Part shown: positions 31,200 to 43,400 of the stretch, piece after piece
How positions within the stretch are numbered: position 1 is the stretch's first letter
How the letters are laid out: each line of letters opens with the position of its first letter
NCBI GenBank assembly: GCA_003586115.2
Contig: QVOM02000090.1
Coordinates: forward strand, 11,643,637 to 11,707,636
Direction of reading: 5' to 3'
DNA from: Salvator merianae
Lineage: Eukaryota > Chordata > Lepidosauria > Squamata > Teiidae
DNA length: 64,000 nucleotides
Position numbers and translations under genes: made by a program
The notes under the pieces: generated by a model
What the model was told of the DNA's origin: nothing
The model's database searches: none
Seen by the model: only the letters and a program-made list of their open reading frames with translations

Positions 31200-31745
31200 C
31201 TTGCTTGCCTCCTGTTCTCTCTCCCTCCATCCCTAAATGGAAGGGTGGGTAGGCCATTTGTTGCCCTCAATCTGAGCTCCCAGTCTAGGTCAGGGCTTGC
31301 CCCCTGCCAACCCCTTGGATCGTGTTGGGATGCAAGTGCCGTTTCAGTTCAAAGACACGCAGAGCAAAGCAAATTCCCCTACCTGCTGGCTCTAATCCCA
31401 GATACCCAGGGGGTTGCTTGTGTTCTCGGCAGAGATAATCCCAACATATTCAAATCTGGCACCACAGCCAGCCTGGAGGCGGGCTTGCCGGTCACGTGGG
31501 AGCCTGAATCTCCGCTGGGCAAATGCAGTTCAGTCGTCTTGGCCCACCCCTTCCTCGTTTGCTCTCATTTGTAACTGTGCTACTAATTTCGCGGCTCTTA
31601 ACCACAATCTCCTTTCATTATCACAGTAAAGCCCAATTTGCTCGCATTAATCATCCATTAATCTACCAGTGCTTGACTACAATAGACCCACTGGCATTGG
31701 TAGAAACGAGCTGAAGAGGAGTTTTTTCGAGCACAGCACGGACAT
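31200..31745. promoter_or_regulatory. candidate conserved non-coding element
   Basis: A repeat-free run. The part at 31540-31700 (tgtgctactaatttcgcgg, cattaatcatccattaatc) is dense in ATTA/TAAT words typical of homeobox-bound enhancers. Inference from composition only. Confidence 0.28.
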
Positions 31746-31749
31746 TTTC

Positions 31750-32570
31750 CTCTCAGCCAGATGTGGGCAAGGGCAACCTGTGACCCTGCAGATGTTGCTG
31801 GATGCCAACCCCCATAAGCCACTGTCACCTTGGATGGGAGACTTGTAAGAAAGTGTGGCCAGCTAAAGCAACAATTCTTCCCCTGTGCTCCAAATCACTG
31901 AAAATTTCAGTTCTTATTTTCCATCTTTAAAGGTGGGATGGCTGGAGTGAGTTGGAGGGCTTAAAAGGAACTGGTACCAGGGATCAGAATAGGTAGAATG
32001 AATGATAGGTGGGACGCTCTATACCTGCAGTTCCGTGCAAACCTGCCTAAAAATTGACCTCACTGAATGTAGTGAATGAAACACAGTTTTGACAACCATG
32101 AACTGAACCACACATGAAGAAAGGGATGGAAGTTCAAGTCTGGAGCTACTGGGTGTGGTGAGTCCTTGCTAGAAGGCCCTTATGGGCAAGCTATCTCTAC
32201 CCAGAGCATAAAAACAAGCAACCACTTCACTAGCGTTGTGTTCACATATAGCAAAAAATTACACTTCAAACCACCTTAGAGATGGTGGCATGTGGAGATA
32301 ATGTTCTCATCCCACCTCTAATCCACCTTTTCTGGTCTACAGTGTTCATGAAAAGGAGAAGGCCAGACTGGTGTGTGTGAATGAACTCGCCTGTGAATTG
32401 TCCCAAAGCTGGCTCAGGGGGCCTTTTTTGAAACTGTGTGTGAACACATCCTAAGATAGAGCATTGGTCTCCAGTTGCATTCAGCTGTGGTTTTCCACAG
32501 GAACTGGAGGGAACAGGTGGGGTTGAAGCCTTATCCAATTCCTCTTCTGGCCTCTGGTACCTCTTCCTGG
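31750..32570. other. old interspersed repeats between the 31-kb island and a CR1
   Basis: About 32240-32460 shares style with the aggctgtgatcag MITE at 7288 (tcatcccacctctaatcca, ctgtgtgtgaacacatcc). About 31925-32010 (aaaggaactggtaccaggg) recurs near 34390 and 41960, an unclassified old repeat. Confidence 0.4.
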
Positions 32571-32576
32571 AGGAAC

Positions 32577-32760
32577 CCTGCTGGATGAGGTCACAGCCCA
32601 TCTAGTCCAGCAATCCTGTCTCACACAGTGGCCCATCAATTGCTTCTGGACATCTCAAGCAGAAGATGAAGGCAGAACCTTCACCTGCTCTCAACTCCCT
32701 TCTAATGGCCTTTAGAGGCATCCAGCCTGTCTCTCCTTCTTCTAACAGCTTTTAGGCTTG
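32577..32760 (-). mobile_element. CR1 LINE 3' end, reverse
   Basis: cctgctggatgaggtcacag, catctagtccagcaatcctg, cttctggacatctcaagcag and cagcctgtctctcc in that order. It is the reverse of the 4290 copy. Confidence 0.8.
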
Positions 32761-32769
32761 GTCCATTAG

Positions 32770-34520
32770 CAGCCTTCATTCATTCAATCAACACTGTCAG
32801 CCATCTTGGGCATTGTTGGCTGACAAAGTGGGATGCCCACCTACATTGACTGGCATCAAACCTCTGCCTCCCTTTCATTCTGGAGCAATAGAAGGAGAAG
32901 TTGCTACCTTTGTGTTGCAAGTGTTGGTTTCTCCAAGGCATTTGATTGGGAACTGTAGTTGTTGGATGAGACTGAGGAAGCATTTTGAGTTCCAAGATCA
33001 ACCTTCTTGAACCTGCACACCAACAGAGAACCATTTCTGAAAACCAGAAAGATCTCTCCACAGGTAATGGTGGTTGAATCCAGAAAGCTCCATCTACAGG
33101 TTCCAAGGATCAGAGCAATCTATATGTTCCTTAATTAGTCTCAAAATACCTGTTTCCACCTTCCTGGTCCCAAGCTGTTTGCCTTCTATTGCTTCTCTCG
33201 GCCTTGGTTATTCTACCCTTTCCTGGTAAAGAAACCCTGGGAAATAAGCTCCCTAATTCAAGTCTAGGTTTCTTTGTGGGGTTGTCTTCTCAGCTTTTAG
33301 CGGTCTGGGGTTGATTCCCTCCCAGTGCTATTCATCAAGCAGCCTTTGACACTTCAACATATGAAAAGCCTACAGTTGGGACTGTAGCAATCTAATTCCT
33401 GGGCTGGGAAGGGTTTTGCCCATGTGATTAATGGCGTGAAATATATCTGCCCGTGTTCTTACTGGCATGACGGCGGGCCGCTTTATTCCAGCTGTGCTGT
33501 AGAGCTCAGCTCTGTGGGAAAAAAGCAGATCTATTAGGTATCCAAAAAAAAAAAAAAAAAAAGGAAGAAAAAAAAACCCCGAAGCGAGTCTTAGGAGCAG
33601 CTAAATTTCAGCTTTTATAGAAATCACAGCACCCTTCTAAAGTTAATACATATTTTCTGGCCTCCCACCAAGAAACAACTAAACTACTGTAGATTTGGAA
33701 AAGATGGGGAGCAGAAACTCATCCTAACTTTAGATATTGTAGCAGCCAAATCGAGCTCCGTTTTTTCTTCTGGCCTAAAATAAGACTCAGAATGTTTCAA
33801 CTAATTCCAGTTAACTTGGGAAATGGGAGCTTGTCTGTTGTTTGGTGAGAGATGAAAACAGTCAACATATCCTATTTTCAAGACTCAGTCTGAACAAACC
33901 CACCATATGCTAAATTAGGACTGATTGACTGGAAGCACTCTTTATCCTTTAATTTATGAACGATTCATTGATTAATCAATTTACTTATCTATTAATTGCT
34001 CCAATCTTCCAGCTTTCCTCCAAAGGTGGTGCACGTTCTCCTCTTGTCCTTTTTTCTTAGCTTTACAACAATTCTGTGGAGTAGGCTGAGCTGACAAAGA
34101 CTGGCAAGGTCACCCAGTGGGATTTCATGGCCGAGGAGGGCTTTGAACCCATGGCAAAAGGGACGTCCAGCAGTGGCCAGAAGAGGTGGAGATAAATGAC
34201 AGGGAAGGCATGATAAGGTAGAAACTTTGTGCACCCACTTGGGAAGGTTGACCCTGAGGAGCATAGTAGGTGATGCACATCCTAACCAACCCTGCTGAAG
34301 CAGGCTTGGAAGAGAAAGGAAGGGTTGTTTCAAGCTCAGAGCTGTTGGGTTGTTGGGGTCACTGGTGGCACTGTGGCAGAGGGCAAGGCAGCTAAAAGGA
34401 AGTGGTAAAGGGGTACATGGGATCAGATAAGGTGGGCTAATGCTTGGTGAGATGCATCACAGATACAAGTCTGCACCCACCCAATGGAAATTGACCTCAG
34501 TGAACATAGTGGATTAAGCA
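32770..34520. other. intergenic, mostly unassigned; AT-rich island at 33340-34000
   Basis: A poly(A) run lies at 33543-33562. From 33340 to 34000 the sequence is repeat-poor and could hold a regulatory element. The frame on - at 33992-34333 lacks splice support and a recognisable product. Confidence 0.3.
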
Positions 34521-34526
34521 CACCTT

Positions 34527-34980
34527 AAGAAAACAAGAGGAGCCCTGCTGGATCAGGATACAGCCCATCTAGTCCAGCATCCTGTCTTGTACCAATTGTT
34601 TCTGAGCATTCTCAAGCAGAAGACAAGGGCAAAACCTCCACCTGCTCTCAACTCCTTACAAATGGCCTTTAGAGGCATCCTACCTGTCTCTCCAACCTTG
34701 AGGCAATATCTAGGCATCCATTCTAGGAGCCATTGACACACCTGCCCTCCATGAATTAAGAGGAGCCCTGCTAGATCAGGCCACAACCCATCTTGTCCAG
34801 CATCCTGTCTCACACAGTGTTCCACCAGTTGCTTCTGGGTATCTCAAGCGAAGGCCGAGGCAAAACCCTTACCTTCTCTTCACTCCCTGCAAATGGGCTT
34901 TAGAGGCATCCTGCGTGTCCCTCCAACCCAGAGGTGCTACCTAGACAACTTCCTAGTAGCCACAGATTCAGTCCAAATCC
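34527..34980 (-). mobile_element. two CR1 LINE 3' ends in tandem, reverse
   Basis: The phrase aggagccctgctggatcagg occurs at about 34540 and, as aggagccctgctagatcagg, at about 34761. Each is followed by catctagtccagcatcctg-like text and ctgcctgtctctcc-like text. The second copy looks inserted into the 5' end of the first. Confidence 0.78.
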
Positions 34981-35079
34981 CTGAAATTCACAGCTTTGTA
35001 TGTGCAACCAATGATCACTCTTCTGTGATTTGAGACAGGTCAATCACCTCCCAGCTGACTTTTAGCAACTGGAGCAACG

Positions 35080-35900
35080 CCGTGTTGATAGACTTCTTCT
35101 TTTTTCTTTTTCTTTTACTGCTAAGAGCAAGTTGGAACACAGGAATGTTAAACCGGAGCTAGTGTAATTCTTTTTTAAAAAGTAAATTCAAACAGCTTCA
35201 TAATGCCAGTGTTCCAGACAAATCTGAAAACCCAGACAAGTTTGGAAGGGTCTGGAAACGTGCGTGCAGGTACGAGACAGAGAGGGCAACTGGGTACGGT
35301 TTCGGTGTAAAGTTTAGAAGCACCCTTGATTGACAACCACCCATATCGTTGCTTCATTCATCTGCCCTATGGGTTTGCCCCTTTTTTGCATGAAAAGCCT
35401 GCATGAAGTTTCTGCCTTCACCGAGGGAAAAGGAAAAAAGAAAGCTGTGTCCAATAACACGAACAATAGCGAAGCTGTGGGTTTAAAAGACATAAAGTTT
35501 AGACCTGTTCACATTTCCACTCCACATTCTTTAGCTGGCCAAGAAAAACGACGCTCAATAGCACCCACAGCTGTGGTGACTCGGAAGCAAATGTTTTCCT
35601 GTCTCCCCTATTATAGTCTGGAAATGCAGGCATATAGGGGCCAGGATATAAAAACTTCCCTTTAGGTGGGGAGAAGACGAACAGTTGACACTATGGCTGC
35701 TTTAAAAGTGTAGTTTGGTGAGCAGGTGTGACGTAAATCACGGTCAGCTCTGCTGCTCTCGAGAGCCACAGTCATTTTGGGGGGTGGGCATCGTGTTTAT
35801 TACAGTCTCTGATTAAACTAAACTAAATCAAATTAACAACCATTCCCAAACGCTGTATATTTTACGTCAATGCCAGAGCCACCATCATGCCTCAAAAATT
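35080..35900. promoter_or_regulatory. repeat-poor intergenic island
   Basis: No repeat family seen. An open frame on + (35330-35665) has no start or splice context I trust. Possible regulatory DNA; very uncertain. Confidence 0.18.
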
Positions 35901-36004
35901 ACAAGAAGCTTTTCCTTTGCCCTGTACCTCCACCATACATGGTCCTCAAGGGCAGGTAGATACAGGTGTCTGAGAACCTGCCTGGGGCGGCATCTGGAGA
36001 AGCT

Positions 36005-36330
36005 GCCATCCTAAAATAATGGCTCCAGCAGAAATGGATAAGCTGTTAAATATTCCAAGACATAAGGGGGGTTCAGACTTTTTAAAGAACTGGCAACCCT
36101 GTATTGACTATCTACAAAGAATGGAAAAGGACTTGGCTATTGTGGGGTTCAAGGATTAAGTGTAGACCAGGAAGAAACAAAGAAAAATGGACTCTGGGAA
36201 CAGAAATTTCGTTATGTATAAGAGCCGCTCGGAGAAGACTGGGCGTCAATGTAACAATTGTATATTTTAATCTTACTCAGTGTGACTGCAGCTTGTAATA
36301 CAAAATAAAAATTAGAAAACAGAAAAAAGA
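36005..36330 (+). mobile_element. L1-type LINE 3' end with A-rich tail
   Basis: One frame reads FLKNWQPCIDYLQRMEKDLA and VGFKD before a stop. This resembles the C-terminus of L1 ORF2 proteins (a ..FL..W.P.IDYL.. motif). A 3' UTR follows, then an A-rich end (aataaaaattagaaaacag). It is 5'-truncated and inactive. Confidence 0.65.
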
Positions 36331-36634
36331 AAAGGAGAAGCTGCCATTCTTTTGCTCAAAGAATGCCTCTAACACAGTGTATAAATGCAGTGGTTTCCAG
36401 CAATGGAACCACCATATGGAAGGAGGGACAGCCGTAGTAGATGAAGTAGGCAATGCCGTGCCTACTTGCCTGGCAGGCACTGACGGGTGGCATTTCAGCG
36501 GCAATGCACCAATACTTACATGAGGTCCTGGCATTTCCAACCCTAAGAGGAGAGAGGGCAGAGAGGAATCCGGATGGGACCCTGAAGAGCTCTTCTCAGC
36601 TGCATCAACCAACCTTCCCCGACCTGATCCCAAA

Positions 36635-36705
36635 TACTGCAAAGGTTGGACGAGACTATCTTTGTAGTCCCTTCCCATCTCCACAATTCTATCATCCTGT
36701 AATGC
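36635..36705 (+). mobile_element. CR1 terminus of the tctatgatcctg type
   Basis: aaggttggacgagactatc and cttcccatctccacaattc, then tatcatcctgtaat, match the common CR1 3' terminus with ATTCTATGAT repeats. The subfamily differs from the ctcctcttatgttctta copies. Confidence 0.6.
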
Positions 36706-36829
36706 CCTACAGCCTTTAGTGTTCTACAATCCATATCACCCCTGATCTTTGGTTTTGGACACTTACGTATAAAGGGATGGACACACTATGTTTGTTTTTG
36801 TAGGATGCTATATCCTTCTGCAGATAGAT

Positions 36830-37640
36830 CTTTTTGGTTCTTTGCTTCCATGGTGCCATACATGTTGGCCACCATTGCCCCCCAGGTGGGCGTGAGCTAC
36901 AGTACCCATAAATCCTTGCTATTTACCACGAGGCTCATAGGAAACTGTCACTCAGTGACATCTGGAACGAAGCTGCTCACAGTTTACAACCAAGGAAAGG
37001 AGCCATTTCGCTTCCAAGCGCTGCAATTCAAGATGGCGTTATTTTGGGGGGCTCTGTATCTGCTCTGGTTCCCTTTCTCTCCACGGCCTCTAAGCCCCAA
37101 AGCCCTCTCCAGCGGAATGGGAACTTCTCGCCAGCGTGCAGGGGGAAGGCCTTTGGAACTAATTGATTCATTTGGCAGGAAATGTCTGGGGGTCAGAGTT
37201 CAGCGTCCCTTTCGGCTGTGATAAATATCCCATGTAATTGGTGGACAAATGCGAGTGCTCAAGATTTATATCAATTAATTTAGGAATGTTGCTTGTTCTC
37301 ACCCTTCCTCAATCGCAGCATCACAGCCATCAACTCAGTGGGAGGGGAACCTTTACGCCGTAATTTAGCTGTCATCGCTACTGTTCCTATGCTTCCTCCT
37401 TTTTCCAGGTATAAGCGAGTCTTTAAAGTCTGCCAGGTGAGGGCTAGGGTGAAATTTAGGAAGTGGGTTTTTTTAGTCTTATGCTTTGTTCTGAAAAGGA
37501 TGCCTGTCTCAAGCCTGTGCTCTGCTAAATTTAGTCTAGCTAGTCCTAAAAGCCTGTGCCTGTTTGAACATACAAACCTATTTGCCATCCAGCTTAGCAG
37601 CATCCCTAGGGTCCCTCATATAACACGGTGATTGGTTCCC
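36830..37640. promoter_or_regulatory. repeat-poor island upstream of the GNB1L 3' end
   Basis: No repeat phrases. The parts at 37000-37060 (ccatttcgcttccaagcg) and 37220-37290 (ataaatatcccatgtaattgg) look like sequence under constraint. A regulatory role is inferred only. Confidence 0.22.
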
Positions 37641-39880
37641 CCGAAGCACCACATAATGCAAAGCCAAGTTTTGCGAATATTGCAAAACTTATTTAGTGAC
37701 CGTTGTCTGCTTAATGCCCTACAGCATCTGTTTTATTCTGAGGAGCCTGTTTCCTGTTCATTTAATATTTTAGCCCTGCTCAATGCAGGTGGAAAATGAT
37801 GCAATTTGGGGACAGTTGAATCACTGGTATCGCACATGGGGACACCTGTGAAGAATCCCAGGTAAAGTTTATCTTTAATCAATATCTCTGGACTTAATCA
37901 ACTTTGTAAATAAGGGCTCTGATAACATTTCAGTCTCTCTTTGTAACAACGATTACGTTATGGTAATCATTGATATTTTAAAAAAAAATATTGGTTTTTC
38001 TATGTTAGTTTCCTTTCTTCAATTTTTAAAGTTTTTTTATATACATGGTTTAGAAAAAGAAACTATAATCTTAGTACATATAACATGTACCATATTCCAC
38101 ATATCTTATTATTATTATTACTTTTAATTCTTAGTACCCTCCCTCCTCCCATTTCCCACAAGTTTTTCTATGCTAGTTTCCAATGCATTTTGCAACAGTA
38201 TGAGAAGATATGCACACTTGTTCTGTTCATATATACAATAGCATCATCAGGAATGAGTTCTTGAAGTATAGGCCCTGAATCACCCGCAGCAGCCTGCAAA
38301 ATGCAGTTTAAATGCATACAGTGTTTTCTTGATTGTAAGTTGGGTGGTAAATATAAACATATTGTGTGCGCGTGTATATATAAAAAAATGAATTTACAAA
38401 CGGTGCATTGCCCCATTTGCAGCGCAGAAGGAACATTTCTTCCTGTTGCCATGGTTCCTGGAGGAAATTACATCTCCACCTTGCCCAATTCTCCACACTG
38501 AAAATGTACTCCGACGTCCCCAAGGAGAAGGGCATTAATTGGATTGCTGAGTTAAGCCCTCATACTAGCCTGTCTACAGGGAGACAGATTTAACAGTGGC
38601 TCTGAAACGGTTCTTACGCAGCGTCACGAACAGAGACTGCAGCCTGAGCAAAAAGTTTCCCTCCCTCCCTTGCTCGCTTCTCTTGATTAATTGCAAAGCT
38701 TGGGGTGACAAGAGACAATGAAATTCACAAATACCAGAGGCAGTCCCTTGCCACATTCTTGGCTGCTGATTTAAGACTGAAAATCTGTCAGGAGTGTGAA
38801 CAAATTAAAGACGGTCCTAATAAGCCTGCATGGGGAGCAGAAGAAGGAAGAAGACAGAATCCTGTGGGTTGGAGCGAAGGAGAAACAACCCAGCAGGGAC
38901 TGAAAAGAGGGAGTGCCACAAAAGAACCTTTTGCCTTCCAGAATATTTCTGAATCTTGGCCCTGAGTTACGAAGGAAAAATACCTCTGTTGACAAGCATG
39001 GCTACGACAAATCTGGGTGAAGGACCATTATTGTATATGCTTCCTTCGCAGTGGATATTTGCTCTAAAGGAAGAAAGGTGCTAGACATAATTTTAAAAAA
39101 TGGCAGGTAATTGAACAGGTGTCTGGGCTGACAGACAGGCTCGGCAAAACATCCCTACTCTGCCTGTTCGTTCCTCCATCGCACTGGCTCGAGGTAAATG
39201 TAGGGTGTCTTGCATTTACTAGGAAAAGCTGATGTTCTCCCATCAGGGCTGGCTTTCGCCCAGTGCTAGCTCAATTAGCCGTATTTGATGCGGACACCAG
39301 CACAACATCACTGAAGGACAAGGCAAAATGGCGGCCTCCCCGGAGGCCAAAATTGGGGAAATACTAGGTTTTCTAAAAGAGACTCTGTTACCTCTTGCTT
39401 GCTAGAGAGTCCAAGACTCAGCATATACTCAAGAGGGAATGTATGCAAATGCAGTCAAGTTGCAGGCCAGGGGCTCATATTGGTCCACAGTTGCCAAGGC
39501 CTCAACCCTACTCGGTATTCTTCTGGCATGCTGGAAGCCATTTGCCCTGCTTTTCATCCTGGGGGGCAGAGACAGAGTGAGTCAGTATGGGCAGGCAGGA
39601 GGAAGGGCAGTGGAGGGCACCTTGCTCAAGGGCTCTCCAAATTTGATGGTGGACTTCCAGCAGGTTGTGGCTTTGGTCGAAGCGGGCACTTCCTCACCAA
39701 TTTGTCATTTTCGCCATTTCAGAAGTATCCACATTTGCTGCTGCTGCCTCTCCCTGATAGGGCTCCACTATTTTTGATTATGGTACTTCCACATGGACTT
39801 CATAACACAGCACTGTGGATTCGCTCATTTATGGGTCAAGGCAAACTTTCAGAATGGGACACCCGCTCTAAAGCCACAAA
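37641..39880. other. intergenic, no gene recognised
   Basis: AT-rich at 37900-38350, with TTA runs at about 38107-38121. No splice-supported frame and no definite repeat. 38430-39000 is repeat-poor. Confidence 0.3.
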
Positions 39881-39884
39881 ATCA

Positions 39885-40115
39885 TAGAATTGTGGAGCTC
39901 AAAGAGGATCACAAGATCATTTAGTCCTCAGTTTGGTAAAGCAAACTGAGAAATGGTCGTCCAGTCCCTTCTTAAAAACCTCCAGAGATGGAGAACCTCC
40001 CGCCTCCACAGGTGGATTCTTCCATGGTCACACATATCTTATCACCAGGAAATTCTTCTCTGACGGTGCCTCCTGTCCCCCCCACTCCCAGAATTCCTTG
40101 TCCTTAATCTTACAC
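39885..40115 (-). mobile_element. CR1 3' end abutting the GNB1L 3' UTR
   Basis: catagaattgtggagctcaa, ttcttaaaaacctccagag, gagaacctcccgcctccac and aggaaattcttctctgacgg follow the order of CR1 3' tails of the AATCATAGAAT subfamily. It ends about 45 bp before the GNB1L stop codon, so it may lie in or next to the transcript end. Confidence 0.65.
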
Positions 40116-40127
40116 TCCAAACTTTGG

Positions 40128-40133
40128 TTTATT
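40128..40133 (-). terminator. GNB1L: AATAAA poly(A) signal of GNB1L
   Basis: The - strand reads gcaaaataaaccaaag; the hexamer begins 26 bases after the TGA at 40161-40159. If used, the 3' UTR is very short. Other signals further on cannot be excluded. Confidence 0.5.
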
Positions 40134-40158
40134 TTGCCTCTTTGTTTCTAATTCTACT

Positions 40159-40425
40159 TCAGGTTTGATTATATATTGACCAGACGCTGATCCGGTGGTC
40201 TTTGGAGCCAGCGGCCATTAGTCTCTCACTGGGCTGGCTGTGGTCGGAGAAGGCCACAGAATGGACGGAGGCGGAGTGATAGCCCAGCACAGCTAAAGGC
40301 TTGAGTTTCTTCCAGCCAAAGAGGCGAATGCGATGATCCCAGCCGGCCGTGGCTAGAAGCTTCTTGTCCTGACGGAGAGTCACCTCAGCAATTCCAGGGT
40401 TGGTGAGCTCGTACGTTTGCTGAAG
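40159..40425 (-). CDS. GNB1L: GNB1L last coding exon (WD repeats to C-terminus)
   Basis: The - strand acceptor cttttcttctgcag ends at 40426 and the TGA is at 40161-40159. The 267 bp encode residues 243-330: TYELTNPGIAEVTLRQDKK, the WD motifs AGWDHRIRLF and AGSKDHRISVW, and the end SIYNQT. A second possible acceptor (cttcag) six bases in would remove two residues. I chose the first because it keeps the length of the human protein. Confidence 0.95.
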   Translation of the reverse strand, partial: LQQTYELTNPGIAEVTLRQDKKLLATAGWDHRIRLFGWKKLKPLAVLGYHSASVHSVAFSDHSQPSERLMAAGSKDHRISVWSIYNQT

Positions 40426-43400
40426 CTGCAGAAGAAAAGCAAGGAATAGTTTTATTTATTTATTTATTTCCATTTTTCTCCCACCCTATACCCGAAGGTC
40501 TCAGGGTGGGTAACAGCAATTGAAACAAAATATAAAATGAACATACTAAAAATAATAACATACTAAAATAATAACTTTATGCAGGGAGGGGAAGATATTT
40601 CCTTATTTCTGTCAAAAGCTGGGGTAAACAAGTGTGTGTTTTACCAATCTTCTGAACGAATTAACTGAAGGTGCCTGGCACACCTCAGGGGGCTGGAGAC
40701 TATTACGAGGCCAAGGCAGAAGATTCCAGAAGTACATCAACTGTGCACCTCTGCAGTACAGAGGTTAAGCGGTCATGCTAGGACCTAGGACACCAGGGTC
40801 CAAATCACCAGTCTCTGACCCTTAGCCTAGCTTCCTTCACGGGAGTCTTGTGTGGCTAAAATGGGGAGAAATACAATGAGTCCAACCACTTGAGGCTCTT
40901 CACAAGAAAGGCCCATTAGCAACGCAAAATTACAGACGTAAATGCAAATAAGCACCTCTTCCTCCAGAGCAGTAAACATATAACAAATGTATTTCCTGTA
41001 CAACAGGCTTTGGTGCCCAGAAACAACCATGCGTGGTGAGCAGGTGCCACCTGTATTAAAATGAAGTTTAAGGGGAAGTATGGATGCTCAGTCTACCAAG
41101 GTTAAGTCAGCAAGAGAGGGCTAATGCGACAACATTACAATTTGTAGCCTTTTGTGGGCCCTGCAACCCAACATGGTTCCCAAAAGCCTGGCCAGAGATC
41201 AATGAAATACTTGACCAGATGAGTCATCTCCAGTCTGATAGGTTAAAGGACTATGGTTGGCCTTTGAGGAGAATGAATTTAAACTATAACGTGTGTAGTA
41301 GTCTTTTTTTTTTTTTTTAATGAAACTTTTTGCTGCTAGTACTTACTTGCCATGAACCTTCAGGGGAGAAACATACACACACAAGGGTGGAAAAAAAAAT
41401 CTCATTTAATAGACTTAATAAAATGTGATTTCAGTCAAACACTTGGCACAAGTCAAGATTCCTGAAGAACTTATGTGGGGTATGTTCTTGGCCTTTCTGT
41501 ACTTACCTGTGCAGGTCTGGATTTGTGGATACAGATTAACAGGTCCTGATGTGCTTTGGACCCCCCTGTGCCAGCCCCAAAGGCTGGGAATGAAAGTTCT
41601 TGGCCTCGGAGCCCCTGGCGAACCCATTTTGGCAGATGAGGTGTGCTACTGAAATGGATCCTTCATGGCCCAAGTATGCCAGTAGACCTCGTTATCGAGT
41701 TCTACTGGTATTCCAGATCTGAAGCAGACCAGGAGGCCATCTTGGTCCTCCTGATCTGGAATATGCTCCACCTCATGCAGAAGGAGCATACCAGTGACAG
41801 CTGGTGGGGTTAGGGCCTCTCTAGTCCACACCAGTGTGTGGACAAAAGAGGCCCAGAAGATGACCAAGATCTGGAACAGAGGTAAGTGCAGAAAGGTTCT
41901 TAGTGATGTTTACTCAGAAGCAGGGCTGGTCCATGTCTCTTGTGCCTTTGAGGGCAAAGGGCAAAGTAGCTAGAAGGAAGTGGTACCATCCGTCTGACAG
42001 ATAGCACCTGTGGTATTGAGTATGTAGTATGTCACAAAATGGAGGCTATCCCTCTTTCTGGTGGGGCCTCCAAGTGAAAAGACACCTTTTAGGACCCTGG
42101 TGCTGTCACTTAGGAGTTTCCCCACCACGACTCGTGACATGTGAGAAAAACCCGAGCACGCCTGACGAGGATAAGAGCAATTTGTTTCACTAGCTCCTCA
42201 CTTGCACACTGGCCGGCTGCCATTCCAAACAGTGCTGCCTATGGGTAGCTCATGACCAAGCAAAAGTCGTCAAAACTTTTGGGAGTAAAAATAAGGTGCT
42301 ACTGAGCAGCTTTTCAAATGCTATCATTGCCTCAGGAATGCATCATGTCAAGAAAAGGGTCCGTTTGGTTTGCATTATTAATCTATAGAGGCGTTGGCAG
42401 ATGGAACAACTTAATAAGAGTTTTTAAGGCTTTTGCTGGAAAGACAAAGGTTTGGTGTGGAGCAGGATGGAGCTCAGCAGGGAAGGTCTGCTATAAAGAT
42501 AGTCTTGGTCCATGGATTCCTAAATCTAGTAGCCAGCCATGGGCATGAGGACAAGAGGAACCTGTGTAGATACATTAGTGTTTGGCCAGACTCACAATGA
42601 GACTTATGCCATCTAATCTCTAGCTGTTGAACTTTCTGTTTTATCACCTGTAGCTCCATGGAATACCAAGGTGCTTCATGGGCTCCACAGGTATACCAAG
42701 GCACTTGGGAGTGATTGTGTCAATAATCCTGCTCATCTCATGATTCCAGAGAGAGACCAGAACCTTGGCAGGAGTGCCATCCATGCCAACCAGAAAATCC
42801 CCCAGAGCATTCAGGAATCGCTCAGGCCTTCACTTTCCAAGGTAGCTGGAGGGCTGCCCACCATGTAGGAATGGGATGCTCCTACTGAATCTCTTAAGGG
42901 CTGGGCCAACCACCAGCTCTCCTACCAACAGATTCTCACCAATTTGCTCCATGGAAATGACCTGGCCGAGGGTACGACCTGCTGTATGAGTTGAGCCTCT
43001 TACATATTGAGACAGCCCCAGGGTTGTCATGGAGGCCGTGAAGAGCTAAGCTGGTCCACTGAGGATTGTCTCCGTATGGATGTTAAAATCCCCCATGGCA
43101 GGGGCTTCCAACACTACACCCAGGGTCACCTCAGCCAGTGAGGTTGCTGGACAGCAATATCCCTATTCTGTCTCTCCGGCCCAGGGACAAAAACAGCCCC
43201 TCAAACTCAGTTGCAAAGAGAGACAGAAGTCCTATGGACTACCAGCAACCTCCCTTCCCTCTACCAGTCTGGAACCTGGGGCAGAAAGCTGGGCAAGATT
43301 AGGCCCATCCTGAGAGAAGCAAAAGGAAGCTTTAATGCATTCCCCTGTATAGATTCGGATAATGTATCTGTGTGTGTGTGTGTGTGTGTGTGTGTGAGAG

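Noticed and set aside
34759..34980. Inverted CR1 pair forming a regulatory hairpin
   Set aside because: The two CR1 tails are in the same orientation, so they are tandem, not inverted.
40159..40383. Stand-alone 74-codon gene on - starting at an internal ACT/Met-like codon
   Set aside because: It is the last exon of GNB1L; the true exon begins at the acceptor before 40425.
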